Below, one piece after another: positions 25,458 through 36,085 of a DNA stretch of 64,000 nucleotides. The stretch is from assembly GCA_036346405.1 (NCBI GenBank), contig CM070548.1, positions 92,288,588-92,352,587 on the forward strand, written 5' to 3'. The position numbers were made by a program, and so were the translations under genes. Position 1 is the first letter of the stretch, and the number at the start of each line of letters is the position of its first letter. Under the pieces are notes generated by a model. It had not been told where the DNA came from and ran no database searches. It saw nothing but the letters and a program-made list of their open reading frames with translations. The stretch is from Phyllostachys edulis. Taxonomy: Eukaryota; Streptophyta; Magnoliopsida; Poales; Poaceae.

Positions 25458-28014
25458 TGATATGCCCTAGAGGCAATCATAGAGATGATTGTATCACGTC
25501 TATGTTTATGAGTTATCGAATAAATGTTATTCTGTTCCTTGAATAAATCATTGGTTATAAAAGGTTAACAAGTATGTGACTTGTTGGTGAAGCTCTTTTA
25601 ACTTATATGATGTCATTCTAAAACTATCACTGGTCGGATGTCACTAGTCGGAACACCAGTGACTTATCGACCAGCACATGTATTGATTGATGACCATGTT
25701 TCACCGGTCATGGATATGGGGTCGAATCGATATTGTAAACACATGTTGCAGAACATGGGATTGGATTGACCCACCTTGAGACACTGTTGAGATTGTTATA
25801 ATTTTATGTGTCGTCAGTTGGTCTCAAGTAATGATGATGTATAATCCTTAAACCTGATATCAACATGATTTCCTACATGTGTAATAGTACACTTAGGGGT
25901 TGTCAAACGCTACTTCGTAACTGGGTAGCTGATCATAAACTGGTTGTAAGGAGTTACGAACTGGTCATGACTATATATAAATTGGTCGTATAGGGATACG
26001 AGCTGGTCATAAGTGATAAGGACCTACTTGTAGATCATATTGCATTATGGTTCATCTGATATAATTCGTGTGTATTCGGGAATCGTTATGTCCTGCTAGG
26101 AGCCGCTAACGACTCTTATCGGAAAGGAGTTTTCGAGTCTCAACCGATTACGCATGAACCTAACGAGCCACACACTTAATGGATTGGAACAAACATGTTC
26201 AGATATGATCCGTCATGGGCTCTATATAAGGAGATGCATGAGGCTGTTGGAAAATACACAACGAGAGATGGACAACGTGAATTGCTCTACCGAAACCCTA
26301 GCCACACTACTACAGAAAAGGTCATCACAAACGGTTCAAAATCGTCATCACAGACGGTTTTTCTGAACCGTCTGTTTTGTGGGTCAGTGATGACATGAGT
26401 AATCACAGATGGTTTTTGAACCGTCTGTGAAAAAATCTAAAACCGTCTGTGAAAAAATCTATTACAGACGGTTTTAAACAATAACCGTCTATGATAATCA
26501 ATTATCATAGACAGTTCTTGTTCAGAACCATCTGTGATAGTTTTTTCTATTGCAAAAAAATCGAATTCTGAGCCAAACCAATCAATTGTTGGATAGTTGG
26601 ACCCGAGTATCTGCATATGGTTGATTACACAATCTGGAATCAAAGAAAACTTAAACTGGACGGCGAACGAATGGCGAAAACGGGTGCTGAAACTTCGGAG
26701 GCCGTTTTGAGGCCCTAAACGACCTTTTTTGGATTTTTTTTTTCACTTTTCTGAAGCCTCGCGAGTGAATCTAACTTGGAATTATGGATTTTTGGATTGA
26801 ACTTTTTGTTAGCTTTCCAACGAGCCAAAGAACGTCGCAATCCGACTTCATATGCAAAAGTTATGGTTGTTTTACCGGACAGTGCGTGAAACCAAAATCT
26901 GTTCGAATTCGGATTTGTGGCCGGGGAGGAAAATGAGTCCGAGACGAAGAGGCGGATGATGGCCTGGTACTCAGAGTCAGGGATGATGAGGTGCTCGCTA
27001 TCGATGTCCATGAGGTTTATCTCAAAATCCGCAATATTATATTGATATATTCATTCACAAGAAAACCACGGTCACCACTAAGAGCCACCGAAAGCAACAA
27101 GGCAGAGGGAGGCGACAAGCGAATGATCACTTACTGGCATGGGTTCTGCACGTCCCTCCTGCTCCTCATGGTCGTCGGGTGCGTCTCCTCGCCGAACCGC
27201 GTCGGGGAATCAAGGGTGGTCACCAGAGCTCATCGTGGGGAGAGGAGAGGAAGAGACTGATGGAAGACAAGGCAGGGGTGGCTATAATATATAAGGACAG
27301 CGCCAAAACATTTCGTCTCCCGCACACGTGTCCAAAAATTTTCGCCATCCCGCGCTACGAAATCACAGACGGTTTCAAACAAAAACCGTCTGTGATGACC
27401 ATAATATCACAGATGGTTTTCAACATAAACCGTCTGTGATATTATGGTGATATCACAGACGGTTCTTATTAAGAATAAGAACCGTTTGTGATATTTCACA
27501 GACGGTTTTTAGCACAGCCAGTAACACAGACGGTCGTAAAATTAAAACCGTCTGTGATTGTATTTAATACAGACGGTTTTGATCAACCGTTTGTGATGAG
27601 GCATTCAGTATTAGCCTTTTTGTAGTAGTGTTACCATCTTCTTGAGGGAGTCCTACCGTGCAAGTTGGTGCTAACACACCGGCGTACAGAGTTTCATCCT
27701 TAAACATGTGGATACCGTAGAGGCACTATTGCAGTTGCTGTTGCGCTCCAGGAGGACCCACGATTTCACAAGGAACACAATTGGTTGCTGGAGAAGACGA
27801 TCGACATCGAGGACGCTGGACGATCAACTACGACCACTACTTCAACGCGCTCTACGTTGGATCAGGCTACTCCAACGCTACTTCCGCTGCACTGCACGTC
27901 TGGTGGTAACAATCTACGATCTCTTGTTTGCATGGCGTCCTGGTTTACGTGGTAGAATTTTTAAATTACCAGCTAATGTAGCCTACTCGTATCCCTTCAG
28001 ACGATGTTGCAGCA
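25458..28014 (+). mobile_element. Ty1/copia-type LTR, interrupted by a CACTA element
   Basis: It starts TGATATGCCCTAGAGGCAAT, a beginning I recognise from grass copia LTRs. The tail includes TGGATACCGTAGAGGC (about 27705) and CTACGTTGGATCAGG (27853), also typical of that group. The exact right end is uncertain (27998 or about 28014) because no matching 5-bp duplication was found. There is no primer-binding site or polyprotein, so it is a solo or partial LTR. A CACTA element occupies 26305-27630. Confidence 0.6.
26305..27630. mobile_element. CACTA (En/Spm) element, non-autonomous, 1.3 kb
   Basis: The termini are inverted: CACTACTACAGAAAAGG at the left and CCTTTTTGTAGTAGTG at the right. Both flanks carry many subterminal copies of CACAGACGGTT and its complement AACCGTCTGTG, the kind of short array bound by CACTA transposases. 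No transposase frame is present. The flanking triplets (CCA and TTA) do not match, so the 3-bp duplication has decayed or an end is off. The central part (26560-27340) has no clear gene. Confidence 0.82.
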
Positions 28015-28324
28015 ACCCAAAAAATAGATAGAGAGACGTTTTGACGTCGCCACCGTTGCTATTTCCATCGCCGGCAATCCTCACACTATTCTTCTCCGCT
28101 TTCGACCTATTTCCTAGCTCCATCTACCTTCCCTCTCTCCATCCCATGCCTCGCCGACGCCTCATGCGCCGTCGTTCATTGCCGGCGAGCACTAAGGAAG
28201 ACGACCAAATCCTTGACCTAGTGCAACACATGGCAAGAAGAGATGGTGCAAAGTGAAAAGATTACTAAGTGTGGTGCAAAGTGAAACCCTGATATGATTA
28301 CATGGTCTAAAGTGAAATTTACTC

Positions 28325-29575
28325 TATATATGGAGCTGAAAGGAGTTTGTGTAACCGTCCTTTCCCTAGATTATTTATCTGGTGAAATTCCAATTCAGTC
28401 CTACTAAATGTTACTACTACATGTGCTTCCATGCTAATCGTCCTTTTCCCGAAATTAGTTGATGAAATTGATTGTGGGGAACAACAAAAAGATTAAAAGT
28501 TGTCTTTGAGTAGTGTGTCGATCAACATTGCATAAATGTCTTTGGTAAAAAGAAGCTTTTGGCTCGAACTCATCCTCTCAAAAAAAGCGTGAGCGACTAC
28601 TTCCCGCCATCACTCTCACCTACAACTTTTCACTGTTTCTAACTGATGCATCCTTTTCATGGTTTCACCCCTTTCACCAGATTTGCCCGAGAACAGCAAA
28701 TCACTTTGAAATGTTACTTAGGAGCATACCAAACACACACACAAACATGATTTGTTTTTCAAGTAGTACTAGTGTACATTATATATAGGTTTTACTGTAT
28801 ATAGTAATAAAGGCCACAAGCTTAAATGCATATGTTGAATTGGAAATTTGGATACTGCTGGCCCCATAGACCATGGTAATTCCAAAACTAGCCCCCTAGC
28901 CTCAAATTTCCATTTTTGCCCTCCTTCTTGCTTTCGCCGCGGTCGTGAGCCACACTACTTAGTCTACGCTCCCCATCGCAGCACCTAGGCTGCCGCCACC
29001 TGCCGACGGCAGCAACAACGTCTTCTGACCCCCACAGCAGAAGTGCGCTCGACGCCACGCGCCGCCGCTTGCGCGCGCCAAGACTTGTTGCGCTACACGC
29101 CACGCGTCGCTCATACCGCCGCCCTTCACTAACGCAATGTCCCTGCGCGCCCTCACAGTAGTAACACTTGGATGCCCAGTGCCCCCCTTGTAGATTCCCT
29201 CACACATCGATAAAACGAGTCGAACGTGAAAGCTAGCGTTGTTTTCAAGTTGAAGCAGATAGGAAGAGAAAAGAGAAGCCAACTAGAGAGCAGTTGAAGT
29301 TCGCCCAGTTGCGGAAGTTGTGCATCGTCTTGTGAGCACCTAGAAAAGGTAATTGTCATTCGCATCTGGCAATAGTTTTAGCAATGTGATTAGCATGTAA
29401 TTAGATGAATGGTAGTTTTTTATTGTAGCAATCGAGTAGTTAGAGTTGTGTAGTCGTTGTATTTTTAATTAGTGTTCGGACGTAAAATTAGAAGACGTAG
29501 TGTGATTAGCACGTAATTAGAAGACTTAGTAGTCCATGGAGCACGTGCATCGCGTGCGTGGTCCACAGTCCCTTG
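28325..29575. other. No gene seen
   Basis: AT-rich DNA with a GC-rich patch at 28920-29160. Overlapping open frames there on the minus strand (28888-29103, 28959-29282) show no recognisable domain. Confidence 0.4.
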
Positions 29576-32264
29576 TAAGATCGAGGAGGCTGACTAGAGG
29601 GGGGTGAATAGGTGGTTTTAAAAACTTCTTTGGCTAAAACCGAGTTTAAGCGAAATTGTAAATCAATTCGGTTTTGTCCAATTAAAACCTAAATAAACTA
29701 GCCTCGACTAAGTGCGCCAACAATATAAGACTAATGATAATTATGGCAATCATACAAAGACATATAAGCAATTTTATACAAGGAATGTAAATTGCAATAT
29801 AGTAAAGCACAAGAAGGCAAACCATGATGACACGATGATGTTTTACCGTGGTGTTCGGAGACTTGTTGGTCTCCTCTAATCCACGTTAAGGTAAGCTCAA
29901 ACTAATTGGACTGGCTCCACGAATTAAGCCAATACCTCCGAGGTAAGTCCAACCACTTGGACTGGCTGCAACACGAACCAACACCTCAATCCACTCGGGG
30001 TTGCTCTTCATCTACTCCGGAGATGGCGAGCACCAAACTACTCACAACCGCTCGAGTCTTCTCATAACATTCTTTAAGAAGATCACCGACGCAACTTCTC
30101 CAAGCCGTCTAGGTGTCGGCAAACACCAAGAGTAACAAGTCGAACATGCTCACTTGAACGAATCAAGTGTCTAAGCTCAAGTGGATACACAATCCACTAC
30201 CTAATGCAACACATGCACTTAGAGTTTGATCTCTAAGCTCACTAATTGCAACACATACAAATGAGAGAGGAGAGAGCTTCCTCTTTGCTCAAGGGAACGA
30301 ATATGGCACCAGCAACTTTACCCACAACTAGCCAAGGTGGGTATTTATATCCCGCACACAAAAGCTAGCTGTTGAAAGAAAGATTACAAAAAATCATACG
30401 GACTACTGCGCAACCGATCGCACGATGAACGACTATAAAATCCTTTGAACTAGCCGTTGAGAATGTGACGTGGTACTACCGCCGTTGATCATGCGGTAGT
30501 TCCGCTCTCCGGTAATTCCATTCTAATAGGGCGGTACTACCGCTTCCCTTAGAGGTCAAAAACTAGCCCTCTCTGGAGATAACGTACCGCCAACTAAATT
30601 TCGGATCTTCCGGTGTGCGGTAGTTCCACTCAGCATATGTGGTAGTACTGCGATGCGGTAGTTCCACCAAATGAACTCTGGTACTACCGCTTCTCAGGTG
30701 AGCAACCAAGCTCCAGAAGGTGTCACTTTGGAAAACACGTACCGCCAACTAAGGTTCGGTCCGATCGGGTTGCGGTAGTACCGCACCACATTCCCGGTCA
30801 TACCACTGTGCGGTAATACCGCCAAGAGAACGTCAGCACTACTGACTTTTCTAAGAAAAGTATAGTTGGCTTTCGCTTCAACTCAATTTGCAAAACACAT
30901 TTGCCAATTGATGAGCGATGCAAACAAGGGTTAAAGACAAGATTCTCAACAAGTTGTAAAACACATTTGCTGACTTTTAGAATCAACGCCACAAGGAATA
31001 AGGTACATGGACTTAAACCATTTGCAAAACACATTCGCAAACTAAAATCATATGCTACAAGGATTATGCATGAGTTTCGACTATCTGCAAAACACATTCG
31101 CAAATATTGGTAACATGCTAATGAGCCATGAGCATCCTCTTGAAGCTTGATGATGCACATCTTTACTTCAAGTCCGGATTCTTGACTTTGATATGCATCA
31201 ACCCATGATACATCCTTCACTCAACCTCCATCAACACATGATGGATCTTTTCTTGTCTTTATGATCAACTCATAATCATCTCCTCTTCTTGAAAATCATC
31301 AACACTTGATGATTCCCTTTTCTTCAAGTTCTTAACTTGAATATGTATCAACCCATGATGCACTCTTTTACTTGATCTCCATCAACATATGATGAGTCTT
31401 CTTTTGACATGATGATCAACTCATAATCATTTTCTCTTCGAGATCTTGATATGCATCAACATATGATGCATCCTTTACTCCAAGCTCTTGACTTTAATAT
31501 CATCAACACAGGATGATCTTCTTTACTTCGAGATCTTGACTTAAACATCATCAACACATGATGATTTCCTTCATCCTGATGACGATCAACTCACGATGTC
31601 ATACAAAGTCTCCAACCTCATGGAACATAACCTATTCATCCAACTCATGAAAAATGTTAGTTCCACAAAATGATTGTTATTAATTACCACAACATACCAT
31701 TAACTCATAGTGGTGGAACAAGATACTTCAATCTTTCCCTCTTTGGTAATTAATGACAACCATCACAATTGCAAATAATTGAATATAATGTCATATGAGT
31801 ATACATGAACTACACAAATTTAGTATACTCATTTGATATATTTCAAAGTAAAGATCCTTAATATATGTGGATAAAGGAATATGGATCAATACTAATGAAA
31901 CCACAAAACATAAAGTGAACTCCCCCTAAATATGTGCATGCACGAATGTGTAATAAAAACATACGCACATATTCAAGTTAGACTTTTAGTGGAGTTCAAC
32001 CTATATTTTGTATCCGATGATTGCAACAAGATATGAGAATATGATGTAGAGTGCATACCTCCATGATTTTCACCTTTTTATCCAACTGAGACTAAACAAT
32101 AGGGTTAACAATAGAAGTGTTAGTCTCACACATAGATTTGTTATTAATAACCAAAATACTCCTTTAACTCATAATGGCGGGCCTAGATTCTTCAACCCTC
32201 TATCGGGCATGTTGACCTTCGGTCTATGCCCTATACCATGGACCGAGTGAATGACAAACGGGCC
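29576..32264. mobile_element. Ty1/copia-type LTR sequence rich in short palindromes
   Basis: It begins near TGTAAGATCGAGGAGG and contains CTAGAGGGGGGTGAATAG (29595-29612), a sequence I associate with grass copia LTRs. Other marks are AACTCCCCCTAAATATG (31919) and CTCTTTGGTAATTAATGAC (31739). From 30470 to 30830 the motif GCGGTAGTACCGC and variants recur in both senses. From 30890 to 31105 GCAAAACACATT(T/C)GC recurs four times. From 31195 to 31600 ATCAACACATGATGATC-like words recur. No open reading frame of the polyprotein is present. The right edge was not located; a CACTA element follows at 32268. Confidence 0.55.
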
Positions 32265-33691
32265 GCACACTACTAGAAAAAGGCTAACACTGGACGCCTC
32301 ATCACAGACGGTTGACCAAAACCGTCGGTATTACATTCAATCACAGACGGTTTTGGTTTAGAGGCCAAATGCGTACTCTTCGGGCTGCACTAAAAATAAA
32401 TGCGTAAGAGAGTAATATCACGCAGCGGTTCATGTTAAAACAAATCGCATGAAGTATCACGGACGGTTCTAAACAAGAACCGTCTGTGATATTAATTAGT
32501 ATCACAGACGATTCTTAACAATAACCGCCTCTGTGACCCACGGTGAGTTTCTTCATTGCCGATCGCGCATTCGCCGCCATCTGCTTTGGCTCCCGGTCGT
32601 CTCTTCATCGCATCGATCCGCCCGGCTCCTCGATGCGTCTCTTCGTCTCACGCTCGAATTTATTCCTTGTTTTATAAAAGGATCATCCGCCATCCAAGAT
32701 GATCATCCCCACATACTTATAAAAAACGAAATGGTTGCCTCTTCCTTGTCGCCGCATTGATGGCCTTCTGGCCGCGCCTTTGTCTGAGCACCTCTCTCGG
32801 TGTAAGTTGAACCGTCTTCGCGGAAGAACACCGTTTAATCAACGATGTCTTCACTCCTCTGCCGTGAAGAATTTGCGGAGCGGTGACGGCCACCTTCCGC
32901 CGTCTTGACATCCTCCTCACGCTGTGTCTTCGGGTGATCTCCACTTTCGGCGAAGTTTACGCGTCATCGACGTAGTCCTCCAAAACGGCGTTGCACGCCT
33001 CTCGTGGAGGCTTACCGTCACTTGGACCGTAATCGAGGCGGCGGCATCGAAGTCGACGTGCCGAGACCCTCAAGCAAGGAAGAGAGCCTATGGGCTCAAT
33101 TCTTCTTGGTTCAACGATCTGAGGGTCTTCGGAGACACTTTCGAGCGAGCGCGTCAGCAGGTGGGCGCATTTCGAGCTTCGTCACGATGATCGAGAACCG
33201 TCCGATGCCGCTAATTGCCGCTTTATGAAGTATTGCGAGATGGAGATAGCGACCTACCTCGCCACTAGAAAAACCTTGTTTAATTATAGGTTTACGCTTT
33301 TTTTAATATAAACATGTAATTTCTTCATGTCATGTAAGTGTATATACAAGATAAATATACTTGAGAAAAAACCATTTCACGCACGGTTCCATTATGGAAC
33401 CGCTGCATGATATAGGACATATCACAGACGGTTCTATAATGGAACCGCTCGTGATATATTCTATATCACTGACGGTTCTATTATGGAACCGTCTGTGATA
33501 ATTATCACCGACGGTTCCATAATAGAACCGCTGCGTGATAAATCTCTTTATAAGTAGGAGCTACCGGCCGGTACCGCTAGGGTTTGCGCTCTAACTAAAT
33601 CACTCCCAATGACCTTACTCTCGTCCGTTTCCTCCCGCCGCCGACGCCGCCATTCTTCCGTCGCCGCCGGTTGCAGCATATGGTGACCTTT

Positions 33692-33726
33692 GCAAAAGAC
33701 ACTCAGACGATAAGAGTGTCTTTTGC
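33692..33726. repeat. Short perfect hairpin (13-bp arms, 9-nt loop)
   Basis: GCAAAAGACACTC (33692-33704) and its exact complement GAGTGTCTTTTGC (33714-33726) surround the loop AGACGATAA. The pair sits in the middle of the CACTA element, just after a GC-rich GCCGCCGCC region. No terminator function is implied in a plant genome. Confidence 0.8.
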
Positions 33727-34208
33727 GGCGTCAAGTTAGCCACAACTACTGAGTGACGCCAAACTCTCGTCACTCTCACTCACTTAGGTTTACGCCCGCC
33801 CTAACTCCGTTCCTCCCCTTTCTCGACGCCGCCAACCTCGTTACCGTTGCCGCCGCCGACCCCTTTGCGCCCTTCGCTTAGGGCTCCTGGCCGGGCTTTG
33901 CTTTCCCCATCCTCCTCTATTCTCCTCTAGATCGGTTAGCTTAATGTCTTTTGTTGAGTTTGATTTTTATGCATGAGTCTTAAGTTGTGTCTGATGTTTG
34001 TGTGATTTATGCAAGATAAAGGAAATGGATGAGGGTTGTCTTTGGTGGTGGGGTCGCCACCATGGTTCTTGTTGTACTAAGGTCCCTCTCTGTCTCTACC
34101 CCTTGCTTTGTGATGAAAATGGCTAGCTAGTGCTGCGATGGATCTTTGAGGGCTACTCTTGGTGTAGTGGGTTTGGACACCCTTGGTCTTGTTCTCTTCC
34201 GATGAACC

Positions 34209-34504
34209 GCTCAATGATGTTAATAGTCTTCTTTGAAATTGAATTGATAATTAGTTCATATTAATAGTCCCTTGCTCGTGATGTAATGATGTCAATAGTC
34301 TTATCTTTGAAATTGAATTGATAATTAGTTCATATTAATAGTCCTCTTGCTGTGTGATGTAATGATGTCAATAGTCTTATGTTGAAATTGAATTGATAAT
34401 TAGTTCATATTAATAGTCCCCTTGCTCTGTGATGTAATGGTGTCAATAGTCTTATGCTGAAATTGAATTGATAATTAGTTCATATTAATAGTCCCCTTGT
34501 TCAT
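34209..34504. repeat. Tandem repeat of about 75 bp, four copies
   Basis: The core GATAATTAGTTCATATTAAT starts at about 34246, 34320, 34395 and 34470, giving steps of 74-75 bp. Each unit also has GATGTAATGATGTCAATAGTCTT and GAAATTGAATT blocks. Copies are close to identical, so the array is recent relative to other parts of the CACTA element. Confidence 0.85.
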
Positions 34505-34562
34505 GCGGTCAAGTTCTCATACCTCTTGCATACAGTCGTCCTACCATTCCATTCATAATCTC

Positions 34563-35229
34563 TTCTCTATAAAGTCTCCAGCGGTGGTGCTTGTGCCATT
34601 AAAATCGGCATCATATATATATATTATATATATATTATTAAGTGGTCTCGACCACTTTAGGAATTAAATCACATGACATGAGAAAGAATGAGATAGTATC
34701 CACGAGCAACCTCATTGAGCCTGTAAGTTTAAAAAGTATGGATGCAAGGAGGCGTTAGGACATCCAATTACGGATTGGACATCGATATGTTCAGAAGTGG
34801 CGTTGATCTTAACTACTCGATCGGGAAGTGGCATCATCTATCGACAACCAACAATTCTTGAGCATGTAATTGTCTTTAAAGCCAACAAGAACACCAAGCA
34901 ACAATTAAAGACGATTACATGCTCAAGAATGGTTGGATGCTAATACATGATGCCACTTCCCCGTCGGAGTACGTGCGCATCAACGATACTTTCTGAACAT
35001 AGCCACGTCCAATCCAGGTAATTGGATATCCTAACGCTTCTTTTGCATCCATACTTCTTAAACTGCGTAGGGCTCAATAAGGTTGCTCGCGGGCTACTTG
35101 CCTCATCCTTCTCATGTCGTGGACGATCCTCCCAAAGTGGATGAGAGACTACTTAACAATATATATATAATATATATATGACGCCGATTTAATGGTACAA
35201 GCGACCAACGCTTGGGGCTTTATAGAAAA
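34563..35229. repeat. Long inverted repeat (about 320-bp arms, 25-nt loop)
   Basis: The left arm (34563-34879) and right arm (34905-35229) are imperfect reverse complements throughout. Outer ends pair TTCTCTATAAAG with CTTTATAGAAAA. Middle parts pair GGATGCAAGGAGGCGTTAGG with CCTAACGCTTCTTTTGCATCC. Inner ends pair AGCATGTAATTGTCTTTAA with TTAAAGACGATTACATGCT. A TA-dinucleotide stretch lies in each arm (34612-34640, 35157-35180). A transcript across it would fold into a long double-stranded RNA of the kind that can feed small-RNA production; no transcript evidence is available here. Confidence 0.88.
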
Positions 35230-35527
35230 GTCATCACAGACGGTTCGACCACAAGCAAATGCCGTGATATATACTATCATGCACGGTTTGTGGCTGAAAC
35301 CGTCAGGATATGTACTTATCACAAAGCGGTTTGTGGATGAAACCGTCTGTGATATATTATCGCAGCGGTTTGAACCACAAACCGCTCAGAAAGTATACAT
35401 CATGAGCGGTTCAAAACAAATGCGTGATGACCTCATGTCATCATCGACGATAAACTCGTGACGGCCACGAAACCGCTGTGATGACGTTTTGAACCGTCTG
35501 TGAAAGCCTTTTCTCGTAGTAGTGGCA

Positions 35528-36085
35528 CTGTTAGTAGGCTTTTAATTCGGAAATTAAATGAACAAGAACCCTATACAGTAGACCCCGCATGTCAGTGGAA
35601 GAGGCTAGGTTTAGCTCGGGTATAAAAAGTTTAGTGAAACCAATTTTGATGGTTTTCATTTTTATTGTACTTTAACTTAGAATAGGTTCGAAAGTTGTTA
35701 CTGCTACAGAAAATTTCGAAATTGTAATTAAATTCAGTAAATAATTATTTTTACACTAGAAATTGAATTAACTTCAACATTTCATAGAAAATTCATATGA
35801 ACTCTAATTGAGATGAATCAATTTTTGTTGGGCATGAAATTTTATTCTCTAGCTAACCATGTAATTTTTATGTCCACTAGTATTCTGCAATTTTTTGTGA
35901 AAAAATTAAATAGAAATAGAATTGAACCTGCAACCATGTAATTTTTATGTCCACTAGTACATTAAATTATGAAGAAATTACACAATGCTCTGCACAGTGT
36001 CAGGAACTTGAACCTGAAATTTCAAAATATTCCAAAGTGGTTTAACGTGTAATTGAAATGTGCATGAGATGCAACAGAAATAGAA
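35528..36085. other. No gene seen between the CACTA element and the MULE remnant
   Basis: AT-rich sequence with two copies of ATGTAATTTTTATGTCCACTAGTA (about 35860 and 35935), a short direct repeat. No coding frame is recognised. Confidence 0.45.

Larger units (their letters stand above)
25267..28324. mobile_element. Terminal-inverted-repeat element (unassigned family) hosting nested insertions
   Basis: The left end reads GAGTAAAATTCACTTTG and the right end, reversed, GAGTAAATTTCACTTTA. The similarity continues through AATCTTACTATGGTTTCAC on the left and a matching GGTTTCAC stretch on the right. TA-rich sequence flanks both ends, so the target duplication is ambiguous. Own sequence is about 25267-25457 and 28015-28324; the middle is a copia LTR carrying a CACTA element. 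There is no transposase, so superfamily is undetermined. Confidence 0.5.
32268..35524. mobile_element. CACTA (En/Spm) element, non-autonomous, 3.26 kb
   Basis: Left terminus CACTACTAGAAAAAGGC, right terminus GCCTTTTCTCGTAGTAGTG, flanked by a perfect 3-bp duplication GCA (32265-32267 and 35525-35527). Subterminal CACAGACGGTT/AACCGTCTGTGAT repeats occur at 32305-32530, 33375-33540 and 35230-35505. The interior holds a small perfect hairpin, a 75-bp tandem array and a 0.67-kb hairpin, listed separately. Apparent frames (for example 32924-33190, 35192-35461) lie in subterminal or non-coding sequence and show no transposase. Confidence 0.9.

Noticed and set aside
26305..27630. CRISPR-like impression from repeated CACAGACGGTT words
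   Set aside because: The spacing is irregular, the words occur in both orientations near the element ends, and the genome is a plant. They are CACTA subterminal repeats.
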